Below, one piece after another: positions 1-4,894 of a stretch of 7,368 nucleotides of DNA. How positions within the stretch are numbered: position 1 is the first letter of the stretch; each line of letters starts with the position of its first letter. A program made the position numbers and the translations under genes. Origin of the DNA: Methylomarinum sp050304855 (GTDB lineage: Bacteria > Pseudomonadota > Gammaproteobacteria > Methylococcales > Methylomonadaceae); NCBI GenBank assembly GCA_050304855.1, contig JBNLEI010000149.1:1-7368 (forward strand), written 5' to 3'. The notes beneath the pieces were generated by a model, which saw only the letters and a list, made by a program, of their open reading frames with translations, did not search any database and was not told the DNA's origin.

Positions 1-35
1 CGACGGTGGCAACAGGTATTGTTGGTGACGATTGA
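1..35 (+). CDS. C-terminal end of an upstream gene (partial, frame uncertain)
   Basis: Only the last few codons could lie in the window. One frame ends at TGA 33-35 with residues TVATGIVGDD. Another stays open to TGA 85-87 and would overlap the next gene by 35 bases. Neither is long enough to identify. The first is preferred because it fits the tight packing of phage genes without a long overlap. Confidence 0.3.
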   Translation, partial: TVATGIVGDD

Positions 36-52
36 CGGGGATAAATCGACTC

Positions 53-265
53 ATGGAAAACACCACATTGACTTGGCAGCGGAATGACCGCTATTTTATC
101 GCCGTCGTCTTAGGTTCTAAAGTCCGACAGGCTCCTAGGAAATATGCGCTGGAGGTCGAGGAAGAAGCGTTGATTTGCGCCGCCGAAGATTTGGGGATCG
201 ACGGCTTTTACCGGCGTTCCGATTGCAATCCGGAGATTGTCTTGATGATGGAGGTGGCGGAATGA
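53..265 (+). CDS. Small phage protein of unknown function, 70 aa
   Basis: I do not recognise this family. The 70-residue product is mixed in character: a beta-rich N-terminal part (residues 1-32, with the hydrophobic run FIAVVLG), then an acidic helix-like segment (residues 33-50) and a C-terminal part containing FYRRSDC. There is no signal peptide or membrane segment. The ATG at 53 is chosen because GGGGA at 37-41 can serve as ribosome binding site; a TTG at 32, overlapping the preceding stop, is an alternative that adds seven residues. The stop overlaps the start of the S49 protease gene (ATGA at 262-265), so the two are probably translationally coupled. By position it may be a head-module accessory protein, but that is inference only. 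Confidence 0.65.
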   Translation: MENTTLTWQRNDRYFIAVVLGSKVRQAPRKYALEVEEEALICAAEDLGIDGFYRRSDCNPEIVLMMEVAE

Positions 266-1194
266 TTTTCACGGAAAAAGCCTATGGATTGCCGCGTGAG
301 AATCTGGAAAGCCTTTACGACATCGAAGCCAGGTTGCCGCGCACGGTCGCCGAGTCTACGTCTTCCGGCGCGCAACCGCTCAAAACCGAATCGGCCCAGG
401 CGATCATAGCGGTCGACGGCGTTTTGTTCCCCAAGCAGAATATTCTGACTTTTTTCGGTTTCGGTACCGCCTTGTCGGACATTCAATACTTACTTGCCCA
501 AGCGGTCAGCGACCCGGGGGTGAGTAAAATCATCCTGATTTTCTCCTCGCCGGGCGGGAGTGTGACAGGCGTCAACGAACTGGCCAATTTCATCAAGGGA
601 ATCGACAAGCCAACCGTGGCATACGTTTCCGGGATGGCTGCCAGTGCAGCTTATTGGTTGGCTGCCGCCTGCGATCAGATCGTGGTCGACGCGACCGCGA
701 CCCTAGGTAGCATTGGCGTCGTGGGGATTTACAGCGCCAAAAGCGAACGTGAAATCGAGATTGTTAGCAGCGGCGCCCCGCACAAACGCCCGGATCTTGA
801 AACCGACGACGGCCGGCGCATAGCGCAAAACTATGTCGATTCATTGGAAGCGGTTTTCATTAGCGCGTTGACGCGATTAAGGACTTCCTTGACAACCGAA
901 CGCATCAACGATTTAGGCGGCGACGTGCGCGTGGGATCTAAAGCAGTACAGGCGGGTCTGGCCGACAGTCTTGGGAGCTTGCAGGGCGTATTACAAAATC
1001 AGCAGATCACCAATCCAAAAGTTTCCGACGGGGAATCGCATGCTATTGAATCCGGTTGGAGAGAATCGGTGAACAGGGTAAACGCCATGAATGGAAGTTC
1101 AAGATCGAAGCATCCCCAAAATACTGGTATTTCGTCAAGCGATTGGGGGGCGGTGGTCGCCAAGATCAACGCCAAGCGTAGCATAGGTCGTTAA
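262..1194 (+). CDS. Phage S49 family serine protease (capsid maturation type)
   Basis: A 310-residue member of peptidase family S49 (SppA-like, ClpP fold). In phages these enzymes sit in the head module and process scaffold or capsid proteins during prohead maturation. Visible landmarks are the oxyanion-loop motif SPGG (96-99), the nucleophile region GMAASAAY with Ser128, the TLGSIGVVG strand (148-155), and Lys175 in SGAPHK as the likely general base of the Ser-Lys dyad. The C-terminal half keeps the usual GLADSLGSL segment (232-240) and a phage-type tail ending DWGAVVAKINAKR. Length and motifs look intact. The start at 262 has GGAGGT at 250-255 and overlaps the upstream stop; a longer frame from 175 merely reads through the upstream gene. 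No signal peptide is present, which favours a phage enzyme over host SppA. Its capsid substrate is not encoded nearby. Confidence 0.92.
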   Translation: MIFTEKAYGLPRENLESLYDIEARLPRTVAESTSSGAQPLKTESAQAIIAVDGVLFPKQNILTFFGFGTALSDIQYLLAQAVSDPGVSKIILIFSSPGGSVTGVNELANFIKGIDKPTVAYVSGMAASAAYWLAAACDQIVVDATATLGSIGVVGIYSAKSEREIEIVSSGAPHKRPDLETDDGRRIAQNYVDSLEAVFISALTRLRTSLTTERINDLGGDVRVGSKAVQAGLADSLGSLQGVLQNQQITNPKVSDGESHAIESGWRESVNRVNAMNGSSRSKHPQNTGISSSDWGAVVAKINAKRSIGR

Positions 1195-1199
1195 AAGCC

Positions 1200-1280
1200 A
1201 TGACCGATTACACCAAGCCTTCACGCACTAACCGGAAGCCAAAGCGCAAATGGCGGAAACAGAAAAAACAGGCATCTTAA
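1200..1280 (+). CDS. Possible 26-aa basic peptide or gene remnant
   Basis: A short frame opens five bases after the protease stop and encodes 26 residues, very rich in lysine and arginine (KPKRKWRKQKK). The ribosome binding site is weak. A second short frame (1250-1315, 21 residues, beginning MAETEKTG) overlaps it. In complete phages this place holds capsid and tail genes, so these frames may be debris at a deletion joint rather than genes. No family is recognised. Confidence 0.25.
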   Translation: MTDYTKPSRTNRKPKRKWRKQKKQAS

Positions 1281-1394
1281 CCGGGTCCTTCTGCAGTACG
1301 GGCCATCACGGGTAAAGTATCCCGCGGTCTTTTGCTAGTGGCTCGCGTTATCTGGTGGAAACAGTTACGGAAACATTATTGGAGAAACTCAACA
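1281..1394. other. Probable deletion joint between head and tail modules
   Basis: This non-coding stretch separates the end of the head-module remnant from the tape measure start. Intact phages carry the major capsid, head completion, tail tube and tail chaperone genes between these two. Here there are about 200 bases in total after the protease. The frame of the tape measure protein stays open upstream to about 1332, but those codons (WWKQLRKHYWRN) look unlike the rest of the protein. The exact joint cannot be placed from the sequence alone. Confidence 0.5.
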
Positions 1395-3455
1395 ATGACT
1401 GCTAAAAATATTGGGCTCGGTATCGTCATCGGCGGCACTGTATCAAAATCTTACTTCGGTGTTTTCGATACCGTCGCAAAACGGACTAGCAAGCTTGGAT
1501 CTGCAATAAGTGAGACGAATCGAAAAATCGGCGCAACGAAAGATGTGGTGAAATATCAGCGACAACTAAAGCAGTTGCAGACGTTTCAAACTGTCTTCGG
1601 AGAAAGTTCAGTCAAGGTGGCGCATCGTATGGAGATGGTTGCTGGGAAGTTTGAGGATGCTAAACGTCGGGCTGAAAAGTACGGAATATCAATCGGCGAT
1701 GTTGTTAGAGAGCAGAAACTGCTGGAAAAGGAAAGCCTGAGACTTGGAAAAACCATGGGCCACTTGCGCAAAGCAGAGGAAGCCAGGGTTAAATTTGGAG
1801 CAATTAGAGCCAAAGCACTGGGAGCCGTTGGTCTTGCATTCGCCGGCGGCAAGGCGGTAAGTTCCGGTATCGGTATCGAACAAGCCGGACTGCGCTTAAA
1901 GACCGTGATCAATGCCGACGACACTGAGGCGGCAGTTGGTCGAGCGATCAACCATGCTCGGGAATTTGCCCGTAAATCGCTGGCATCCGAAGGCGATATC
2001 CTAGATATTATGTACTCGTTAAGCTCTGCCGGCTTAGACGAGAGAGCCGCGCGTTTTGGCACCGAGATAGTCAGCAAGGTTGCCAAGGTTACGAGAGGCA
2101 GCGCCGAAAACGTCGGCACTATCGTCGGCGATATTTTTAACAATATGGGGTCCAAGATGACTGGCAGTACCGAGGAAAAGCTGACCAGAATCGGTGATTT
2201 GCTTACCAAGACACAGTTCAAATTCTCCATTAAGAATTTCGACCAGCTCGGCGAATCATTGAAGGAGGGCGTGGTTGGTTCGCTATCCAGTAATGTCGGG
2301 CTCGAGCAAACCGTGGCGTTGCTGGGCCAATTGAACTCAGGTGCATTAAAGGGCAGCCAGGCGGGGACGGCGTATAGTGCGATGCTGAGGCAGATGACCA
2401 AGGCCTCAAACGATTTCGGCTTTGCCATCGATCGTAACGACAAGGGGCAAATGGACGTTATCGCGACGCTCGAGAATCTTAAGCGGTCGCTGGCTGAATA
2501 TAGCGATCAGGACCAAAGGGCGGCGGCGATTCAAAAATCTTTCGGCGACGAAGGCAAAAAAGGCCTGGTCATTTTGTTAGAAAATCTCGAAAAGCTTAAA
2601 GAGAATTACAGGGACGTTAATGAGGCATCAAGAGGCATTGTGGACAACAGTTATAAGGATCTGCTGGATTCGCTCGGCGGCCAGTTGGATATGCTGAATC
2701 AAAACCTGTCCGCGATCGGTTCGACGTTGGCCGGAACGGTGCTGCCAGCGATCAATGTTGTCGTAAGACCATTGGCTAAAGGAGCCGGAATCGTAGGTCA
2801 ATTGGCCCAGGATTTCCCGATCTTAGGCAAGACGCTGGGTGTTGTGACAACTGGATTTGTCGGGTACGGGGCAACACTGGCCGGCGTCGCCGGGTGGCAG
2901 TGGGCGGCAAATTCCGCCGTTGTCGCGTCAACCAATTCCATATTTGGCCAGGCAGCTGCTTGGACTTGGAGCAAAGGCGTGATGCTAGGAAGCGTCGTGG
3001 CAACAAAGTCGTTAATCGCCGTGCAATGGTTATGGAACGCTGCATTGACTGCCAACCCTATTGGATTGGTGATTGCCGGCGTTACTGCGTTTGGAGCCTT
3101 GGCCTATACCGTCTACAAAAACTGGGAACCGATCATGAATTGGTTTAAAGAGAAGTTTGCATGGCTTGGGAAAACAGTGTCCTGGGTCAAAGGGATCGGA
3201 TCAAGCCTGTTTGGCGGCGGCAAAAAGGCCGTCGTCGGCTCAGCGATTGCCGCTAGCGCAGCCCTTCCTGTTGCGGCCGCCCCATTGCCGGCGCTGCCGT
3301 CACCAGCGGGTCAGAATATCGTCCATCAAAGCAATCAAAATTCGTTCAAGATTTACCAGCAACCTGGCGAATCGTCGGGCGATCTAGCCAAGCGAGTGGC
3401 GCGTGAGATGCTGGTGCAGCAACAAGCTGACCAGCGTAGGGCGCTGCATGATTGA
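1395..3455 (+). CDS. Phage tail tape measure protein
   Basis: A 686-residue tape measure protein of the TP901/P2 gpT kind, which sets tail length and lines the tail tube before DNA ejection. Residues 5-40 (IGLGIVIGGTVSKSYFGVF) match the usual N-terminal opening. A charged, coiled-coil-prone region covers about 50-135. The PhageMin_Tail-like core covers about 140-430 and includes GIGIEQAGLRLKTVI and NNMG. Hydrophobic segments follow at about 480-575, with the typical WNAALTANPIGLVIAG motif (547-562) and YKNWEPIMNWFK. The C-terminus (IYQQPGESSGDLAKRVAREM, ending LHD) is the normal end of the family, so the gene looks complete, though shorter than P2 gpT (about 815 residues). The ATG at 1395 is chosen over an upstream TTG at 1332 because GGAGA at 1381-1385 precedes it and the protein then begins as relatives do. 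Its tail partners are missing. Confidence 0.93.
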   Translation: MTAKNIGLGIVIGGTVSKSYFGVFDTVAKRTSKLGSAISETNRKIGATKDVVKYQRQLKQLQTFQTVFGESSVKVAHRMEMVAGKFEDAKRRAEKYGISIGDVVREQKLLEKESLRLGKTMGHLRKAEEARVKFGAIRAKALGAVGLAFAGGKAVSSGIGIEQAGLRLKTVINADDTEAAVGRAINHAREFARKSLASEGDILDIMYSLSSAGLDERAARFGTEIVSKVAKVTRGSAENVGTIVGDIFNNMGSKMTGSTEEKLTRIGDLLTKTQFKFSIKNFDQLGESLKEGVVGSLSSNVGLEQTVALLGQLNSGALKGSQAGTAYSAMLRQMTKASNDFGFAIDRNDKGQMDVIATLENLKRSLAEYSDQDQRAAAIQKSFGDEGKKGLVILLENLEKLKENYRDVNEASRGIVDNSYKDLLDSLGGQLDMLNQNLSAIGSTLAGTVLPAINVVVRPLAKGAGIVGQLAQDFPILGKTLGVVTTGFVGYGATLAGVAGWQWAANSAVVASTNSIFGQAAAWTWSKGVMLGSVVATKSLIAVQWLWNAALTANPIGLVIAGVTAFGALAYTVYKNWEPIMNWFKEKFAWLGKTVSWVKGIGSSLFGGGKKAVVGSAIAASAALPVAAAPLPALPSPAGQNIVHQSNQNSFKIYQQPGESSGDLAKRVAREMLVQQQADQRRALHD

Positions 3456-3507
3456 GCCGCTGGCTACCGTATGGCGCCATGTATTCGGGGTGAGGGGATG
3501 GTGGTGA
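3448..3507 (+). pseudogene. Short frame after the tape measure gene, possible truncated tail gene
   Basis: An ATG overlapping the last eight bases of the tape measure gene opens a 19-residue frame, MIEPLATVWRHVFGVRGWW. Phage tail genes are often coupled through such overlaps, so this may be the 5' stump of the next tail gene. A second phage-like beginning, MVVKIDDSAVKKTL, starts at 3498 in another frame and runs into the RNA leader. Both are too short to identify. They suggest that the remaining tail genes were lost close to this point. Confidence 0.3.
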
Positions 3508-3514
3508 AGATTGA

Positions 3515-3543
3515 TGACAGTGCTGTCAAAAAAACCTTGACAG
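3515..3543. promoter_or_regulatory. Palindromic operator-like site
   Basis: TGACAG (3515-3520) and CTGTCA (3523-3528) form a perfect 14-bp palindrome with a 2-bp centre. CTGTCAA (3523-3529) and TTGACAG (3537-3543) form a second perfect dyad of 7 bp with a 7-bp spacer. The right half contains the -35 box of the promoter described next. Three half-sites in alternating orientation over a -35 box are typical of a dimeric repressor site. The spacing does not fit a LexA box (CTG-N10-CAG). No candidate repressor gene is in the window. Confidence 0.5.
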
Positions 3544-3565
3544 GCGTACCATCGGGGCTTATTCT
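3537..3565 (+). promoter_or_regulatory. Candidate sigma-70 promoter of the C4-type immunity operon
   Basis: A perfect -35 box TTGACA (3537-3542) is followed after exactly 17 bases by TATTCT (3560-3565, four of six consensus positions). Transcription would start near 3572, at the foot of the first leader hairpin and just before the first antisense target. This places the promoter where PLE lies relative to seqA in phage P4. Confidence 0.6.
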
Positions 3566-3571
3566 AAATCT

Positions 3572-3591
3572 GCGCCGGCAAAATCCGGCGC
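3572..3591 (+). other. First leader hairpin
   Basis: GCGCCGG (3572-3578) pairs perfectly with CCGGCGC (3585-3591) around the loop CAAAAT. It coincides with the predicted transcript start and could protect the 5' end. Its last base is shared with the next hairpin, so the two may stack or compete. Confidence 0.55.
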
Positions 3592-3608
3592 CGGGATTGA
3601 GACCCCGG
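3591..3608 (+). promoter_or_regulatory. seqA-like antisense target in a hairpin loop
   Basis: CCGGG (3591-3595) pairs with CCCGG (3604-3608) and presents ATTGAGAC (3596-3603) as an eight-base loop. TTGAGAC (3597-3603) is complementary to GTCTCAA (3751-3757) of the C4-like RNA. Pairing can extend on both sides, CGGG 3592-3595 with CCCG 3758-3761 and CCGG 3605-3608 with CCGG 3745-3748, giving 15 base pairs with two small interruptions. The 10-mer GATTGAGACC recurs at 3781-3790. In P4 the equivalent site is seqA. Confidence 0.65.
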
Positions 3609-3626
3609 AAATTACAGGCCAAAAGG

Positions 3627-3650
3627 CCGCGATCACATCAGCGGTTTTTT
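3627..3650 (+). terminator. Candidate early terminator (attenuator) in the leader
   Basis: CCGC (3627-3630) pairs with GCGG (3641-3644); GAT (3631-3633) with ATC (3637-3639) can extend the stem across one bulged base, and TTTTTT (3645-3650) follows. A small GGCC-AAAA-GGCC hairpin (3617-3628) overlaps its left arm and could exclude it. The stem is weak alone, which suits a terminator whose use depends on RNA pairing just upstream. It lies about 20 bases after the first antisense target. Confidence 0.5.
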
Positions 3651-3668
3651 ATTGCCCATCGAAAATGC

Positions 3669-3688
3669 AAGCGGGAAAAAATCCGCTT
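3669..3688 (+). other. Hairpin preceding the C4-like RNA
   Basis: AAGCGG (3669-3674) pairs with CCGCTT (3683-3688) around an A-rich loop. It lies about 12 bases before the C4-like fold and may mark the region where the RNA is cut from the leader transcript. That role is inferred only. Confidence 0.4.
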
Positions 3689-3700
3689 AAACTCCATTGT

Positions 3701-3773
3701 GGTGGGCTGTGTTGGGCAGGCTTCGGCCTGGCCGGTTCCTGTATCCGGTAGTCTCAACCCGACGCAGTCCACC
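3701..3773 (+). ncRNA. C4-type phage antisense RNA (P1 c4 / P4 CI RNA-like)
   Basis: The closing stem is 16 bp long including G-U pairs: GGTGGGCTGTGTTGGG (3701-3716) with CCCGACGCAGTCCACC (3758-3773). It encloses a tetraloop hairpin CAGGC-TTCG-GCCTG (3717-3730) and a second hairpin CCGG-N9-CCGG (3732-3748), followed by the single-stranded joint TAGTCTCAA (3749-3757). The GGTGGGCTGTGT opening, GCCGGTTCC, CCGGTA and AACCC segments match what I remember of the C4 antisense RNA family (Rfam C4). Known members in P1, P7 and P4 are processed from the leader of the operon they control and silence it by pairing with target sites. Here the joint carries GTCTCAA, complementary to sites before (3597-3603) and after (3783-3789) the RNA. 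Family membership was recognised by eye, not by a covariance search. Confidence 0.82.
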
Positions 3774-3802
3774 TCCCGGCGATTGAGACCAACGGCAGGT
3801 GG
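3769..3802 (+). promoter_or_regulatory. Alternative stem competing with the C4 closing stem
   Basis: CCACCT (3769-3774), whose first five bases form the 3' end of the C4 closing stem, pairs perfectly with AGGTGG (3797-3802). The loop between them contains the second antisense target. The C4 fold and this hairpin exclude each other, so the leader could switch between a processable RNA and a form that exposes the target in a loop. Confidence 0.4.
3781..3790 (+). promoter_or_regulatory. seqC-like second antisense target
   Basis: GATTGAGACC repeats the 10-mer at 3595-3604 exactly and lies eight bases after the C4-like fold, in the leader of the first operon gene. TTGAGAC (3783-3789) can pair with GTCTCAA of the RNA, with partial extension through ACGG at 3792-3795. 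This is the place of seqC in P4. It is about 40 bases before the start codon, so it could act on termination or on translation. Confidence 0.62.
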
Positions 3803-3831
3803 TTTGACATCTCAAATACAGGAGAACCGCC

Positions 3832-4074
3832 ATGGTTAGTCACGCCCAACAAACGGCTGAAGCCGTTAATCAAAAACCGACCACAATTTACGATCCCGCC
3901 TCCATTGAGCGCATTGATTTTGAGCTGTTTCGCGCCGGCGGTACTTGCAGCTATGCCGAACAGAAAGTAGCCGAGTTCGGTGAGCTGCCGCGCGCCACTG
4001 TCGAAATGTTAATAATGGACGCTCAGCGGCTTATTGATGCTTGCAAAGGGGCTTTGGAAGGAGTTTCAGCATGA
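3832..4074 (+). CDS. Unknown 80-aa protein, first gene of the C4-controlled operon
   Basis: I do not recognise this protein. It has 80 residues: a polar N-terminus (1-20), then IERIDFELFRAGG (25-37) and a helix-prone C-terminal half (41-76) with ATVEMLIMDAQRLIDACKGAL. It has cysteines at 39 and 71 and no membrane segment or signal peptide. The start at 3832 is supported by GGAG at 3821-3824. The leader upstream carries the C4-like RNA and its second target, so expression is probably silenced while the RNA is made. Its stop overlaps the next start (ATGA, 4071-4074). In P4 and P1 relatives the gene after the RNA belongs to the lytic or replication programme (for example kil or ant), but no resemblance to those is visible. 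Confidence 0.75.
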   Translation: MVSHAQQTAEAVNQKPTTIYDPASIERIDFELFRAGGTCSYAEQKVAEFGELPRATVEMLIMDAQRLIDACKGALEGVSA

Positions 4075-4313
4075 TGACCGAAGCAGAAAAAAACGAATCA
4101 ATTAATGATGCAACCGAGTTTCTATATATCGCGAAGGATTATGTCGATCATTTACGCATCGTGATTAAAAGCATCCATTCCTTGTCAAAGAATCCGGATG
4201 CGATTAAGCAGATTGAGGATTTGAGCGGGTTGGGATCGTTTTTAGGAGACCTTTACCACAACGAAATCGATGTTGTACGTGAACAATTTGAAGGCAGGCG
4301 CGAAGCGCTGTAA
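4071..4313 (+). CDS. Unknown 80-aa protein, second gene of the operon
   Basis: A small protein of 80 residues without a recognised family. It looks all-helical: residues 1-45 (EAEKNESINDATEFLYIAKD and the following DYVDHLRIVIKSIHSL) could form one or two amphipathic helices, then DAIKQIEDLSGLGSFLGDL and a charged end, EQFEGRREAL. There is no signal or membrane segment. AAGGAG at 4058-4063 lies seven bases before the ATG at 4071, and the start overlaps the stop of the first gene, so the two are coupled. A longer frame from 4041 would add ten residues inside the preceding gene and has no better site. A small regulatory or inhibitor protein is possible but nothing in the sequence proves it. Confidence 0.75.
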   Translation: MMTEAEKNESINDATEFLYIAKDYVDHLRIVIKSIHSLSKNPDAIKQIEDLSGLGSFLGDLYHNEIDVVREQFEGRREAL

Positions 4314-4323
4314 GGGGTTAACA

Positions 4324-4599
4324 ATGAGCAAAATCACAGATCAAGAAATCGACTCCATTAATACCAAAGCAGATAGTATCTTTTGGGCTGTCAATGGCAT
4401 AAACACTTGCGCAGAAATTGCCAGCGAGCTGACATTATTTATAGAGGGATCGCAAACCATGGAGAAGGGTGACCCGATGGAGAAATTTGCCAATGCCGCT
4501 ACTGTAGACGCTTTGCTCAATGCGATCCGCGGACTCAGTTCGGTTGTGTCCGAGCATTCGGAATGGATAGAAGACATTACGAACCGGAAAAGAAATTAA
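4324..4599 (+). CDS. Unknown 91-aa protein, last gene of the operon
   Basis: A 91-residue protein of no recognised family. It appears helical, with TDQEIDSINTKADSIFWAVN at 5-24, EIASELTLFIEG at 31-42, a methionine-rich turn (TMEKGDPMEKFA) and a long helix at 58-86 (ALLNAIRGLSSVVSEHSEWI). It ends with the basic NRKRN. AAGGGG at 4312-4317 precedes the ATG at 4324 by six bases, and only ten bases separate it from the previous stop, so it shares the transcript. A strong intrinsic terminator follows 25 bases after the stop. A longer frame from 4270 lies inside the previous gene and is not favoured. Its general build is like that of the second protein, but I see no alignment good enough to call them paralogues. 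Confidence 0.75.
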   Translation: MSKITDQEIDSINTKADSIFWAVNGINTCAEIASELTLFIEGSQTMEKGDPMEKFANAATVDALLNAIRGLSSVVSEHSEWIEDITNRKRN

Positions 4600-4624
4600 A
4601 CCATTATTCGATCTGCACGGGATG

Positions 4625-4652
4625 AAAACCGGCCTTTGGGGCCGGTTTTTTT
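4625..4652 (+). terminator. Strong intrinsic terminator of the three-gene operon
   Basis: AAAACCGGCC (4625-4634) pairs perfectly with GGCCGGTTTT (4640-4649) around the loop TTTGG, and the T run continues to 4652. It ends the C4-controlled transcript. Its A-rich left flank means it could also act on minus-strand transcription arriving from rsgA. Confidence 0.9.
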
Positions 4653-4705
4653 ATGCGCGGTCGAGCGTATTTTTCGACCTGAGCATTGGTAATCCCAAGG
4701 TCAAA

Positions 4706-4725
4706 AAGGCACCGCATAAGGCACC
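4706..4725 (+). repeat. Tandem AAGGCACC repeats, possible integrase arm sites
   Basis: AAGGCACC occurs at 4706-4713 and again at 4718-4725, a period of 12 bases. Short direct repeats about 130 bases inside an attachment core are characteristic of arm-type binding sites of tyrosine integrases. The assignment depends on the neighbouring tRNA fragment; no integrase gene is in the window. Confidence 0.45.
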
Positions 4726-4853
4726 ACGCGAAACAAAATAAGACTTTTTAAAACGCTTTTAAACACACTTGAATTATTCAGCGAAGTTAGATAGACTTTC
4801 AAAAACAGGATGTTATAGCGCGTTTCAAAGTGTTTGAATTTGTCGGGGTCAGA

Positions 4854-4894
4854 TTCATAACCCCGAGGTCCCAGGTTCGATCCCCGGTGTCCCA
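4854..4894 (+). other. 3' half of a CAT-anticodon tRNA, probable right attachment site (attR)
   Basis: The sequence reads as the 3' half of a tRNA: anticodon loop TTCATAA (4854-4860, anticodon CAT, Met type), 3' anticodon stem CCCCG (4861-4865), variable loop AGGTC, T-arm CCAGG-TTCGATC-CCCGG (4871-4887, one A-C mismatch) and an acceptor strand TGTCCCA. No D-arm or 5' acceptor strand precedes it and no proper CCA end follows, so it is not a working gene. TCGGGG (4843-4848) and CCCCGA (4861-4866) flank the anticodon loop region as an inverted repeat, as in cores recognised by tyrosine recombinases that use tRNA anticodon loops. An intact tRNA is expected at the left prophage end. Confidence 0.72.

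Larger units (their letters stand above)
1..4894. mobile_element. Decayed prophage, right-hand part
   Basis: This stretch holds phage-type genes: an S49 capsid protease, a tail tape measure protein, a C4-type immunity RNA and small unknown genes. It ends at a 3' tRNA fragment that fits an attachment site. The left end, with the expected intact tRNA and integrase, lies outside the window. Head and tail genes normally found between protease and tape measure are missing, and no baseplate, fibre or lysis genes follow the tape measure gene, so the element is defective as far as it can be seen. All readable genes run on the plus strand, opposite to the adjoining host genes. The right boundary is inferred from the tRNA fragment. 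Confidence 0.8.

Noticed and set aside
175..1194. Longer 339-residue version of the S49 protease starting at 175
   Set aside because: The extra residues read the preceding gene in another frame; the ATG at 262 has a strong GGAGGT site and an ATGA overlap with the upstream stop.
1586..2443. Minus-strand open frame of 285 codons
   Set aside because: It is the antisense shadow of the tape measure gene: low-complexity, serine/proline-rich translation without motifs, while the plus strand has clear family features.
3523..3543. LexA (SOS) box at the immunity promoter
   Set aside because: CTG and CAG are separated by 15 bases, not the 10 of a LexA site, and the spacer is not the usual TA-rich core.
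3572..3831. Riboswitch in the leader
   Set aside because: The hairpins and the duplicated complementary 10-mer are better explained by a C4 antisense RNA and its targets; no known ligand-binding core was recognised.
4843..4894. Complete functional tRNA gene
   Set aside because: No D-arm, no 5' acceptor strand, a mismatched T-stem and no proper CCA end; only the 3' half is tRNA-like.
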